The position numbers were made by a program, and so were the translations under genes. This document shows, one piece after another, positions 9,182 through 17,317 of a stretch of 64,000 bases of DNA; position 1 is the stretch's first letter, and every line of letters starts with the position of its first letter. The notes beneath the pieces were generated by a model. That model made no database searches. It was given only the letters and a program-made list of their open reading frames with translations, and was not told the DNA's origin. The stretch is from Oscillospiraceae bacterium (lineage in GTDB: Bacteria > Bacillota > Clostridia > Oscillospirales > Ruminococcaceae), in contig JAFUNP010000014.1 of assembly GCA_017473015.1 (NCBI GenBank), positions 1 through 64,000 on the forward strand. The letters run 5' to 3'.

Positions 9182-9851
9182 AATATTTAAAAAACTTGCA
9201 GCACTGGTAATGTGCACTGCGATTATGCTGGCACTGCCACTGGCGGCCTCTGCCCGCAGAGAAATCGTGGATATGGAAAAGAAAGGTTCTATCACATTCT
9301 CTATGTCTCATGATGGCAAACCTGTTCAAGGAGGAACCTGGACACTTTATCGTGTTGCTGATATAGAATATGATGACGATGGTAATCTTATATGGGTAAA
9401 GACTGAAACTTTTGACGGTTATCCCTATGATTTTAATACAATGGATCTGACAGGCGATGATTATGGTATGCGTGCATATATTGAATCAAACAATATCTGG
9501 ACTGGTGTGGAAAGATATATGTCCAATGGTACAGTTACATTTGATAACCTCACTCCGGGCCTGTATTACATATGTCAGTGGCATAATGCGCCTGGTTTCT
9601 ACCGTTCCGGTGCATTCTATATCACTCTGCCGGTGTTGGAAGGTGAAAGCTATGTGTACGATATAGTTGCAGAGCCCAAGACAGAGATTTACCCTGATGG
9701 ACAGATTTATCCTACACCACAGCCATCAGTTACACCGCCCTCAACAATTCATAACACAGGCATAACACAGTGGCCTGTACCTGTATTTGCCATCTGCGGT
9801 CTTATACTGTTTGTATTCGGTTGGTATCAGTTCCGCAAAGGTGAACTGTAA
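9171..9851 (+). CDS. Minor pilin-like surface protein with degenerate sorting signal
   Basis: The 226-residue protein has a signal peptide (hydrophobic 10-25, ending near ASA). The mature part has a beta-rich SpaA/Cna_B-like look: GSITFSMSHDGKPVQGG, a LYRVAD strand, and LTPGLYYICQW in the E-box position. A Thr/Pro linker (YPTPQPSVTPPS) leads to IHNTGITQWPVP near residue 193, a membrane helix and RKGEL. This is the layout of a wall-sorting signal, but LPxTG is replaced by IHNTG. It is sandwiched between two sortase genes with overlapping ends and is probably the basal or accessory pilin, perhaps handled by the second sortase. Membrane retention without sorting is an alternative. Confidence 0.75.
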   Translation: MKNKIFKKLAALVMCTAIMLALPLAASARREIVDMEKKGSITFSMSHDGKPVQGGTWTLYRVADIEYDDDGNLIWVKTETFDGYPYDFNTMDLTGDDYGMRAYIESNNIWTGVERYMSNGTVTFDNLTPGLYYICQWHNAPGFYRSGAFYITLPVLEGESYVYDIVAEPKTEIYPDGQIYPTPQPSVTPPSTIHNTGITQWPVPVFAICGLILFVFGWYQFRKGEL

Positions 9852-10480
9852 TGAGAAGAAAAGCAGGAATATTCTGCATGCTGGTGGGGTTTGTTTTGCT
9901 GGCCGCATCAGCAGCTTTCTTTGTTCACAACTCCAATGAAGAACGGGTAATTGGCCGGGAAAACGACCGGGTTCTGGAGCAGATGACAGATGTTATAAAG
10001 GATAATGCTGCAGACGGCACCATAAACTATGACCCGTATTCTCCCGAAATGGTGAAACGGATGATTAATGGCTATGAGTATGTGGGTGTACTGACAATAG
10101 AAGACCTGCAGTTGCAGCTGCCTGTTATGAGCGAGCTTGATGATTACAGGCTGAAGCTGGCACCATGTCTTTATACAGGTTCAGTAAACACAGATGATGT
10201 TGTAATCGGTGCTCATAACTATAAAAGGCACTTTGGTTACCTGTCCCGCCTGCGGCCAGGGGCACAGATTGTTTTCACCACAATGGAGGGGACAGTTAAT
10301 TTTTACACTGTTACTTCCATAGAAGTACTTATGCCAAATGAGTATGAAAGACTGATAAACGGCGAATATCCGCTAACTCTTTTCACATGTACTTATGGCG
10401 GTGAAAAAAGGGTGGTTGTGCGCTGTGACAGACAGCTTGCGGAAGAAGGCACCCCGGAAGAAAATATAACGGAAAATTAG
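9851..10480 (+). CDS. Second sortase of the pilus locus
   Basis: The 209-residue protein has one N-terminal membrane helix and no C-terminal anchor. Catalytic residues are visible: His near 121 in VIGAHNYKRHFG, Cys near 180 in LFTCTYGG, and Arg in KRVVVRCDR. It is distinct from the upstream class C enzyme and resembles single-anchor sortases of the class B or D type; I cannot fix the class. It overlaps the preceding gene by one base. Likely roles are anchoring the finished pilus to the wall or processing the odd IHNTG signal next door. A terminator follows, so this is the last gene of the locus. Confidence 0.8.
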   Translation: MRRKAGIFCMLVGFVLLAASAAFFVHNSNEERVIGRENDRVLEQMTDVIKDNAADGTINYDPYSPEMVKRMINGYEYVGVLTIEDLQLQLPVMSELDDYRLKLAPCLYTGSVNTDDVVIGAHNYKRHFGYLSRLRPGAQIVFTTMEGTVNFYTVTSIEVLMPNEYERLINGEYPLTLFTCTYGGEKRVVVRCDRQLAEEGTPEENITEN

Positions 10481-10481
10481 C

Positions 10482-10517
10482 AAAACAGACTATTTTGAAA
10501 ACAGATAGTCTGTTTTT
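10482..10517 (+). terminator. Terminator of the pilus operon
   Basis: AAAACAGACTAT pairs with ATAGTCTGTTTT across an 11-nt loop and is followed by a short T-run and C. It lies directly after the second sortase stop codon. Confidence 0.85.
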
Positions 10518-10607
10518 CTATGTAAAATGGTATATTATATCATATATTCTTTTGCGCATGGCAATAAGAGCCAATTGTTAATAATTCATAAAATATCTGT
10601 ATATTTA

Positions 10608-10636
10608 TTGATTTTGTTTATGGTAAATGATATATT
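10608..10636 (+). promoter_or_regulatory. Promoter of the C69 dipeptidase gene
   Basis: TTGATT (10608-10613) and TATATT (10631-10636) are separated by 17 bp. The expected start is near 10643, leaving a leader of about 34 nt with GGAGGT before ATG 10677. Confidence 0.65.
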
Positions 10637-10676
10637 TAAAACATAAGATATACCAGTATATCAATGGAGGTCGTTT

Positions 10677-12185
10677 ATGGAAAAATTAGTTTATGAATTT
10701 ATGGGCACAGACAGAGGCAACTGCTCCACAGCTATTGTTGGTAAAAATGCGTCAGTCACAGGAAAGGTTCTGCTGGCTCATAATGAAGATGATACAGCTG
10801 CTGTTGTACAGACTCATCTGGTGCCAAGAATAAAGCACAAACCTGGCACAGTTATCACATTTGCTGACGGCAAGGCTGTAATTCCACAGGTAGAAGAAAC
10901 TTATGCATACTATTGGTCAGAAGTGCGCTGTGAAGGCGGTATTTCCTTTGCTGACGGCTTTGTAAATGAATGGGGTGTAGCAGTTGTTACAAACGCCTGC
11001 CGTCCAAGTAAAGACGCCACAGGCAGCCATTCAGACAACAGGGAAGTCTATGGCCTGGGCTATGCTATCCGCCGTCTGGTTGCTGAAAGAGCAAAAACAG
11101 CCAGAGAGGGCGTACAGGTTATTGCCAAACTGGTTGAAGAATTCGGCTATTTCTCATCCCGTTCCTACCAGGTAGTTGACAAGGACGAAGCATGGGTTGT
11201 ACAGGTGCCAAAAGGTTTCAATGTTGTGGCAAAACGCGTGCCGGATGACCATGTTTACTATATGCCTAACTGGTATACAATCCACCATGTAGATTTCAAT
11301 GACCCTGACAACTACTATGCATCACCGAACCTGGTGCCCCATGCTATCGAACAGGGCTGGTACACACCTGCTGTTGAAGGCGATTGGTCAGATTTTGATT
11401 TTGCTGTTACATATCAGGAAGGTGAAATGGCTAAATATAATATTCTCCGCGCAAGAAACGCCTGGAGAATACTCAAAGGTCTGGAGCTTGAAACTGAAGA
11501 AGAACTGAAAGTATTTTCCAGAAAAGCTGAAAAGAAATACTCTGCAGATGACCTGAAACAGGTTATGCGTGCGCACTATCTGGGTACTCCTGATGATGAA
11601 ACAGACGGTTTGACAAAGAACCCACACCGCGGTTATTACTCACCGCTGACAATTTGCAATCCTATGACTGTGGAAAGCAGCGTTGTTGAATTTAACGAAG
11701 ACATCAACCTGACAAGAATGCTTCGTGCTGCACCAAGAGGCTGTGCATGTCCATACACACCGTGGTATCCTGTTGCATTGACAAGAGTTCCAAAAGGCTA
11801 CAGCTGGATGACTCCACAGGCTTCACAGGCTGCACATTTCTATGTAGATGATGCAGAACTGGTTTATGACCCGGGCAAAGCATTCTGGGCATTCAAAATT
11901 ATTCAGTATTTCACAGAATTTGACTACAAAGGTACTCATGAAAAAGTAGAAGCCGAAATAGCCAAACTGGAAGCAGCATGGGAGCTGGAAAAAGATGCTG
12001 TCGAAGGCGCTTACAAAGCACTGAAAGCTGTTGACGAAGCAACAGCAAAGGAATATCTCACACAGTACACCTGCGCACAGGCACAGAAAGCATGGGATTG
12101 GGCAAATTACATGGTTTCCAAACTGGGTGAAGAAAGAATTATTGAAAACTGCAAAGTCTGGGGCGACGACGAAGAATTTAACTGA
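10677..12185 (+). CDS. pepD: C69-family dipeptidase
   Basis: The 502-residue protein belongs to the N-terminal-nucleophile dipeptidase family (PepD type). The likely nucleophile is Cys16 in GNCSTAIVGKNAS, followed by the family pattern LLAHNEDD, RRLVAER, WVVQVPKG and YYMPNWYTI. Family members cut a broad range of dipeptides in the cytoplasm. The 15 residues before the Cys would have to be removed for the Cys to become the N-terminal nucleophile. No signal peptide is visible. The start is ATG 10677 with a good GGAGGT site. It is a single gene between two hairpins with its own promoter. Confidence 0.85.
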   Translation: MEKLVYEFMGTDRGNCSTAIVGKNASVTGKVLLAHNEDDTAAVVQTHLVPRIKHKPGTVITFADGKAVIPQVEETYAYYWSEVRCEGGISFADGFVNEWGVAVVTNACRPSKDATGSHSDNREVYGLGYAIRRLVAERAKTAREGVQVIAKLVEEFGYFSSRSYQVVDKDEAWVVQVPKGFNVVAKRVPDDHVYYMPNWYTIHHVDFNDPDNYYASPNLVPHAIEQGWYTPAVEGDWSDFDFAVTYQEGEMAKYNILRARNAWRILKGLELETEEELKVFSRKAEKKYSADDLKQVMRAHYLGTPDDETDGLTKNPHRGYYSPLTICNPMTVESSVVEFNEDINLTRMLRAAPRGCACPYTPWYPVALTRVPKGYSWMTPQASQAAHFYVDDAELVYDPGKAFWAFKIIQYFTEFDYKGTHEKVEAEIAKLEAAWELEKDAVEGAYKALKAVDEATAKEYLTQYTCAQAQKAWDWANYMVSKLGEERIIENCKVWGDDEEFN

Positions 12186-12195
12186 TAACAAAAAT

Positions 12196-12222
12196 AAAGG
12201 CACAGTTTATACTGTGCCTTTT
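12196..12222 (+). terminator. Terminator after the dipeptidase gene
   Basis: AAAGGCACAGT pairs with ACTGTGCCTTT across TTAT and ends in T residues. It sits 11 bp after the stop codon. Confidence 0.88.
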
Positions 12223-12379
12223 GGTTTGCGAAAAATTATTAATTTTGTATATTTTACTTGATTTTATTAAGTGATTTGTTGTATATTAAAATACAACAGG
12301 AAAATAGTAAAGATGTGTATATCATATACAGATGTGATTTTGGACGGATACAATCACTTCTGATTATCTATACTTTGCA

Positions 12380-12415
12380 AGGAAAAGGGCATGGTTTATA
12401 CCGTGCCCTTTTCCT
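12380..12415. terminator. Second hairpin between convergent genes
   Basis: A 16-bp stem with one G-T wobble (AGGAAAAGGGCATGGT against ACCGTGCCCTTTTCCT) closes on TTAT, the same loop as the hairpin at 12196. It lies 35 bp past the stop of the minus-strand sensor gene and may serve that gene. The 12223-12379 stretch otherwise holds only AT-rich sequence with a weak GTTGTAT/ATACAAC hairpin and no gene. Confidence 0.6.
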
Positions 12416-12449
12416 GTCCTTTATTTATATCTCACATAATGATTGTTTG

Positions 12450-15140
12450 CTATTTCTTTGGGGTTACATCACTGATATCCTCTGTGCCGTTCCAACCGTT
12501 GTGGTGCTCAAAACCTACGATTTCCCAGTTGCCTGCTTTTACAGGATTGTATGTGCAGTCTCTGAAAGAGGATGTTTCCCTAGTGGCACAGAATGCACCC
12601 ACCACTCTGGCGGTGTTTTTCAGTACCAGATTTGTGTCCGCATGGCAGCCTTCCAGCTCACTGCATATTACTGTGCCGCCAAAGCCTGCTATTCTCCGTG
12701 GTGATTGCATAGCGTTCTGCCCGGCATTAGGGTTTCTGTAACCGGTGGCAGTGCCGCTGGCTGTACAGTTTACTATTTTTGCAAAGTGGATTGTACCGGC
12801 AAACGGTGCCACTTCCTGACAGCCTGTTACTGTGGCATCTGATGAACAGTTTACAACATAGCCGTTTACGCGTCTGCCTTCACCGCTGCCTGTAGACATA
12901 TCACCTATATGACCGAACATACCGCCCACATTTGCATTGCCTTCCACATTACCGCTTACATGACAGTTTTCTACAGTGCCGTTGCAGTAACCTGCCAGAA
13001 TACCTACATTGTTTACTCGTGGATATTGAGGTATATCGCTGTTTGGAATAATATTGGCATTTTCTATAGTAAGGTTTTTAATAACTGCTTCGCTGTCCAC
13101 AAAACTGAACAGACCTACAGCACCCATATAATCATTATCAGTTTCCCAGTTATATATTATTTCCAGATTGCTGATAGTATGTCCCTGACCGTCAAATGTT
13201 CCGCAGAAGCCGCCTCTGGCATCGGTGTAATTTTTTGTATAGATGCTTGCGTTAAGCCGGCTGCTTTTTCCTATAGGTTCCATTTCCACACCTGTCAGGT
13301 CAAGGTCACAGTTGAGAAGATATGTATTGCCTTTGCGCCAGTATCCGCTGGAATTTATGTCTTCTGCAAAGGCCAGAAAATCTTCCACACTGTTTATTTC
13401 TATGGTCTGTGGCTCTGGATTCAGCAGATTTTCTATCATCACCACATTTTTAATACGCCATATTTCTTCGCCAGATGCGAACATATCCATCAGATATTCA
13501 GGAACAACATCAACAGTTTCTTTACTCATTTCAAACTGCAGGTGATGGAAAGGAATACCGTCAATATTTCTTGCCACTGTAACGGTGAATGTGTTTTCAT
13601 CGATTTCTTCGGCAGACAGTATGTTCAGTTCAGTTGCCGGCTCACCCTGGTCTAAGGCAAAGTTTGTGCTGATAACCTGGTCACCCATATTCCACCATTC
13701 AGCCGGCATTTCTTCACTGAACATAAACTGGTATATGTCCATCAGCTGTTCCCACGGTATTGTGTAGTAGCCGTCTTTGGTTGTCCGTCCCTCATACTCG
13801 TAGTGATAAGTATGCTCCGGTTTTATCATATCTTTTCTGTACAGGTGCATAAAACCTATGTTGAAATTTTCATAAGTCCAGAACTCGTCGCTGTATTCTG
13901 TGATGCAATATGTTTCTATAAAGTCCATGGCCTGCCGCGGTACTTCAAAATTTTCTTTCACAGCTTCAGCGTTTTCCGGTGCACAGGAAATCAGGCTTGT
14001 ACTGATGATGCACAGTGCCAGAATCAGCGCAATTACCGGTCTGCCGCTTTTCTTTACAGTATTGTCATAGATATTTTTGAAACGGCTGATAAGTGTTTTC
14101 TTATCATTGGCAAAGCCTGTGGAAAAGGCCGGTCTTCTGGCTGCATTGATTTTCACCATACTCATTATACTGTCGCTGTACCGTGCTTTGAACCGGGCAT
14201 TTTTGCCTCTGATAACATCTTCATCACAGGCTATTTCAATATCTTTTTGTGCCTGTCTGTCCATCATCCACACCAGCGGATTGTACCAGTGCATACAGCA
14301 GGCCATCAGCAGAACGAATTTGTACAGTATGTCTTTTCTTCTGTAGTGCATCAGTTCGTGATACAGCATCATTTCCAGCACATCTTCGCTGAAATCAGCA
14401 TCTGGAATAAATATGGCAGGGGAGACAAGCCCCATTATCATCGCACTGCCGGTACTGCTGGTGCGGTACACATTCAGATTGTTTGCTATACCCATTTCTC
14501 TGCACAGGGTATTCAAAATATACTGTGCTTTTTCATCGTGTACAGAATTTCTTCTGAAAGCCATTCTCACAGTGGCATAATTCAGGCAGTTATATATAAG
14601 CAGCAGTATGGCTGTATAAACCCATATATTTGCCACCACAGTACTGAAGCGTATTACAGGAAACTGTGACAGAACAGGTGCAGAAAAGTCAATTGAATTT
14701 TTTGCGCTTTCATTTTTTACTATCACATTGCCGCTTTCGGTAATAGTTACCTCTGCACCTTCCGGTATATCGGCAATAATATCTTTCACAGATGAGTCTG
14801 CAGTAATATTTTCACCCTGTGGTGCGGTTATACGGTTTCCTTCTGTGATGCTGTCAGGTGTTACCACAGCCTGGGAGGATTTGTTGTACTCAACCACATC
14901 TTCTCTTACTATGGTGTAATCAGGCACAGTGGCGTGTACCAGATGTACAGGCTCTTTTGTCAGGTTAATGTCAAAAGGAAGCAGAAGCCTTATTGCTATT
15001 ATCAGCCACACCCAGTATCTTGCCCTTGCCACATACTTTCTGCCCATAAAAGGCGCAAGCATCAGCATCAGGGCAATAATGGCTGATAAAGGCAGTATTA
15101 CTTCAATATAAGGAGTTAATAAATCAAGATGAAAAAACAT
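12450..15140 (-). CDS. BlaR1-type M56 membrane protease with C-terminal GLUG-like repeat domain
   Basis: The 896-residue protein has an N-terminal part with several membrane helices and a cytoplasmic zinc protease: HELMH near 261-265 and the downstream ligand region ACDEDV. After a further helix with a lipobox-like ISCAPEN (about residue 390) the extracellular part has no penicillin-binding sensor. Instead it has a mixed domain and, from about residue 590, Gly-rich beta repeats (GTFDGQGHTISNL, AVGLFSFV, NVGILAGYCNG, NVGGMFGHIG) typical of GLUG/right-handed beta-helix surface domains. By analogy with BlaR1 it would sense an envelope signal and inactivate the BlaI-type repressor encoded 13 bp upstream. 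The ligand is unknown, perhaps a polysaccharide or cell-wall material. Confidence 0.82.
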   Translation of the reverse strand: MFFHLDLLTPYIEVILPLSAIIALMLMLAPFMGRKYVARARYWVWLIIAIRLLLPFDINLTKEPVHLVHATVPDYTIVREDVVEYNKSSQAVVTPDSITEGNRITAPQGENITADSSVKDIIADIPEGAEVTITESGNVIVKNESAKNSIDFSAPVLSQFPVIRFSTVVANIWVYTAILLLIYNCLNYATVRMAFRRNSVHDEKAQYILNTLCREMGIANNLNVYRTSSTGSAMIMGLVSPAIFIPDADFSEDVLEMMLYHELMHYRRKDILYKFVLLMACCMHWYNPLVWMMDRQAQKDIEIACDEDVIRGKNARFKARYSDSIMSMVKINAARRPAFSTGFANDKKTLISRFKNIYDNTVKKSGRPVIALILALCIISTSLISCAPENAEAVKENFEVPRQAMDFIETYCITEYSDEFWTYENFNIGFMHLYRKDMIKPEHTYHYEYEGRTTKDGYYTIPWEQLMDIYQFMFSEEMPAEWWNMGDQVISTNFALDQGEPATELNILSAEEIDENTFTVTVARNIDGIPFHHLQFEMSKETVDVVPEYLMDMFASGEEIWRIKNVVMIENLLNPEPQTIEINSVEDFLAFAEDINSSGYWRKGNTYLLNCDLDLTGVEMEPIGKSSRLNASIYTKNYTDARGGFCGTFDGQGHTISNLEIIYNWETDNDYMGAVGLFSFVDSEAVIKNLTIENANIIPNSDIPQYPRVNNVGILAGYCNGTVENCHVSGNVEGNANVGGMFGHIGDMSTGSGEGRRVNGYVVNCSSDATVTGCQEVAPFAGTIHFAKIVNCTASGTATGYRNPNAGQNAMQSPRRIAGFGGTVICSELEGCHADTNLVLKNTARVVGAFCATRETSSFRDCTYNPVKAGNWEIVGFEHHNGWNGTEDISDVTPKK

Positions 15141-15153
15141 AAAATAACCTCCT

Positions 15154-15534
15154 TTATCGCTCTCTCAGCTGCTTCAGCAGACTTTCCAGTTCATCAATAT
15201 CACTGTCAGTCAGGCTGTCGGCATCTGCAAGGCTGGCCACAAAATGCTTTACAGAGCCCTTGTGCAGTCGGCCCAGAAAGCTGCTGTTCTCCACCTGCAT
15301 ATACTCATCTTTTGAAATCAGAGGAGAGTACACATTTTTGTTGCCGTTTTTAGCAGTAGTGATAAAGCCTTTTTCTGCCAGACGGGACAGCATTGTAAGT
15401 ATGGTGCTGTCGGACCAGCCCTTGTCGGCAAACTTTGTGTTAAAGTAACTGCGCTGCACGCTTGTACCTGCATCCCACAGGCACAGCATCAGCTCCAATT
15501 CTGTTTCGGGTAATTTTTTAATCTTTTTATTCAT
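15154..15534 (-). CDS. BlaI/MecI-family repressor
   Basis: The 126-residue protein is a winged-helix repressor of the BlaI family: ELELMLCLWDAG, then KGWSDSTILTMLSRLAEKGFI as the recognition and wing region, and a C-terminal dimerising helix. It is the first gene of a two-gene operon with the M56 sensor (13 bp apart). Its promoter carries two exact TACANNTGTA sites, the classic BlaI/MecI operator core, so it should repress its own operon until the sensor triggers its cleavage. No beta-lactamase gene is nearby; other targets must lie outside the window. The start is ATG 15534, with AGGAG overlapping the proximal operator. Confidence 0.88.
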   Translation of the reverse strand: MNKKIKKLPETELELMLCLWDAGTSVQRSYFNTKFADKGWSDSTILTMLSRLAEKGFITTAKNGNKNVYSPLISKDEYMQVENSSFLGRLHKGSVKHFVASLADADSLTDSDIDELESLLKQLRER

Positions 15535-15546
15535 ATCTCAAATCTC

Positions 15547-15599
15547 CTACATTTGTAGTGGTTTGGTTTTATTCTACAGCTGTAGGAGATTTTTGTCAA
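15547..15599 (-). promoter_or_regulatory. BlaI-type operators and promoter of the blaI/blaR1-like operon
   Basis: On the minus strand TTGACA (15594-15599) and TAGAAT (15571-15576) are 17 bp apart. One operator, TACAGCTGTA (15575-15584), sits in the spacer and touches the -10. A second, TACATTTGTA (15548-15557), lies downstream and overlaps the ribosome site. The two are embedded in a larger dyad (ATCTCCTACA against TGTAGGAGAT). Confidence 0.9.
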
Positions 15600-15610
15600 C
15601 ACATATACTA

Positions 15611-15639
15611 TTGATTTTACAATCTGTTCACATTAAAAT
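15611..15639 (+). promoter_or_regulatory. Promoter of yaaA
   Basis: TTGATT (15611-15616) and TAAAAT (15634-15639) are 17 bp apart on the plus strand, divergent from the repressor promoter, whose -35 is 12 bp away. Confidence 0.65.
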
Positions 15640-15668
15640 ATAAATATCACAGAAAAAAGAGGGAATAT

Positions 15669-16427
15669 ATGCTGAAAATAATTATTTCACCTGCCAAAAA
15701 GATGATAAACGACCCGGACAGTCTGCCATGCACAGGTATGCCTGCCTTTATGGATAAAACTGAAAAGCTGAAAAATATATTGCAGGGCAAAACCTACGCC
15801 GAACTGAAAAAGCTGTGGGCCTGCAATGACAGTATAGCAGAGCTTAATTATGAGCGACTGGAAAATATGGATTTGAACCGCAGCATCACCCCGGCAATAC
15901 TGGCATACGACGGCATAGCTTTCAAATATATGGCACCTGCTGTTTTTGATAATAATCAGTTTGATTATATACAGAACCATCTTTTTATCCTCTCCGGCTT
16001 TTACGGTGCGGTGCGACCTTTTGACGGCGTGGTGCCTTACCGTCTGGAAATGCAGGCGAAACTGAAAACAGACAGCTTTAAAAATCTGTATGACTACTGG
16101 GGCAGCGATATTTATGACTATGTCACCGCAGATTGTGACACAGTGGTTAATCTGGCATCGGAAGAATACTCAAAAACCATTTCAAAATACCTTTCGGAAG
16201 GTGTAAAGCTCATCACCATTACATTTGCTGATATGGTCAACGGCAAGCTGGTGGAAAAAGGCACCAAGTGCAAAATGGCACGAGGGGAAATGGTGCGCTT
16301 TATGGCAGAGAACAGCATTGAAGATATTGAAAAAATCAAAGCATTCAGTCGCCTAAACTACGAATTTTCACCTGACCACAGTACAGACACCAATATTGTC
16401 TTTATACAGAAAAAAGCCGTTAAATAA
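15669..16427 (+). CDS. yaaA: Peroxide stress protein YaaA
   Basis: The 252-residue protein begins MLKIIISPAKKM, the signature start of the YaaA/DUF328 family, and has the family's usual length. Other matching features are LAYDGIAFKYM, ILSGFYG and VPYRLEMQAKL. In E. coli YaaA limits free iron and so reduces oxidative DNA damage; a DNA-binding fold has been described. The gene stands alone, with its own promoter and a terminator overlapping its stop codon, divergent from the BlaI-type repressor. The function here is by family only. Confidence 0.9.
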   Translation: MLKIIISPAKKMINDPDSLPCTGMPAFMDKTEKLKNILQGKTYAELKKLWACNDSIAELNYERLENMDLNRSITPAILAYDGIAFKYMAPAVFDNNQFDYIQNHLFILSGFYGAVRPFDGVVPYRLEMQAKLKTDSFKNLYDYWGSDIYDYVTADCDTVVNLASEEYSKTISKYLSEGVKLITITFADMVNGKLVEKGTKCKMARGEMVRFMAENSIEDIEKIKAFSRLNYEFSPDHSTDTNIVFIQKKAVK

Positions 16428-16440
16428 ACGGCTTAAAAAA
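16414..16440 (+). terminator. Terminator of yaaA
   Basis: AAGCCGTT pairs with AACGGCTT around AAATA, and the first arm includes the last codons and stop of yaaA. It is A-rich rather than T-rich downstream, so efficiency is uncertain. Confidence 0.5.
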
Positions 16441-16454
16441 TAATAATTGATACG

Positions 16455-16490
16455 AAAAAACACCCTGCTTATATTGCAATAAGCAGGGTG
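16455..16490 (-). terminator. Terminator of hpt
   Basis: CACCCTGCTTAT (16461-16472) pairs with ATAAGCAGGGTG (16479-16490). On the minus strand the hairpin is followed by six T residues (A-run 16455-16460), so it terminates hpt. Confidence 0.88.
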
Positions 16491-16531
16491 CTGATTTATT
16501 AACAGGGCTGTTGTGTGCAGAAGGATAATAA

Positions 16532-17086
16532 TTATAAACCTCTGCTTGCCAGATAATCAGGGCTTACAACAGCTACATATGGCAGGTCGCGGTATTTTTC
16601 AAACAGGTCAAGACCGTAGCCGAAAACAAATTCATCAGGGATAACTGTACCAACATAGTCAGGGTCAAAGTCAACTTTTCTTCTGGATGGCTTGTCCAGC
16701 AGAGTGCAGGTTTTAACGCTCTTCGGACCTTTTGACATAATATGTTCCACCAGGTATTTCAGGGTATTGCCGGAGTCAACAATATCTTCAAGAATAAGGA
16801 AATCACATTCTGCAAAGTCAGGTCTGTCAAAATCTACAAGAATTTTAACTTCACCGCTGGATTCTGTGGCGTTGCCGTAAGAGTAAGTTCTTATGAATTC
16901 CATTTCGCAAACTGTATCCAGTTTTTTCGCCAGATCGATAGTGAACATGATAGAGCCTTTAAGAACACAAACAAGAACAAGGTTTTTGCCTGCATAATCA
17001 CGGCTGATTTCATCAGCCAGACGTGTAACGATGGTGTCGATTTCCTCTTCAGAAACGAGAATATTCTTGATAATTGATTTGAGCAT
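16532..17086 (-). CDS. hpt: Hypoxanthine phosphoribosyltransferase
   Basis: The 184-residue protein has the length and motifs of bacterial Hpt: VLVCVLKGSIMF for pyrophosphate binding, EFIRTYSYG, and the PRPP loop LILEDIVDSGNTLKYL. DEFVFGYGLD near the end matches the purine-binding region. It salvages hypoxanthine and guanine to IMP and GMP with PRPP in the cytoplasm. The ATG at 17086 follows AGGGAGA. A possible promoter on the minus strand is TTGATT (17145-17150) and TAAAAT (17123-17128), 16 bp apart. It is a single gene with its own terminator. Confidence 0.94.
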   Translation of the reverse strand: MLKSIIKNILVSEEEIDTIVTRLADEISRDYAGKNLVLVCVLKGSIMFTIDLAKKLDTVCEMEFIRTYSYGNATESSGEVKILVDFDRPDFAECDFLILEDIVDSGNTLKYLVEHIMSKGPKSVKTCTLLDKPSRRKVDFDPDYVGTVIPDEFVFGYGLDLFEKYRDLPYVAVVSPDYLASRGL

Positions 17087-17317
17087 AAGACAGTCTCCCT
17101 TTTTCGCTATAGTTATATAATAATTTTAGCAGAAAGGAGTAAAAAATCAAGTAATATTGTAAAAGAAAGTAATATAATTGGTTTTAAATATTTTTTCTGA
17201 AAACATAGTATCTGGTGAATAGTTGTAAAAGCTGTCAAATAAACGGCTTTTATTTTTTGTCGGTATAATGTATAATTGATACATTGATTAAAACTATTTT
17301 TACAGGAATAATGATAT

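Noticed and set aside
12909-14669. Long plus-strand frames across the BlaR1-type sensor gene
   Set aside because: They are antisense to a well-supported minus-strand gene and lack starts with ribosome sites.
17227-17253. AAAAGC/GGCTTTT hairpin upstream of the GTPase-nuclease gene
   Set aside because: The stem is only six or seven bp around a long loop; too weak to call a terminator.
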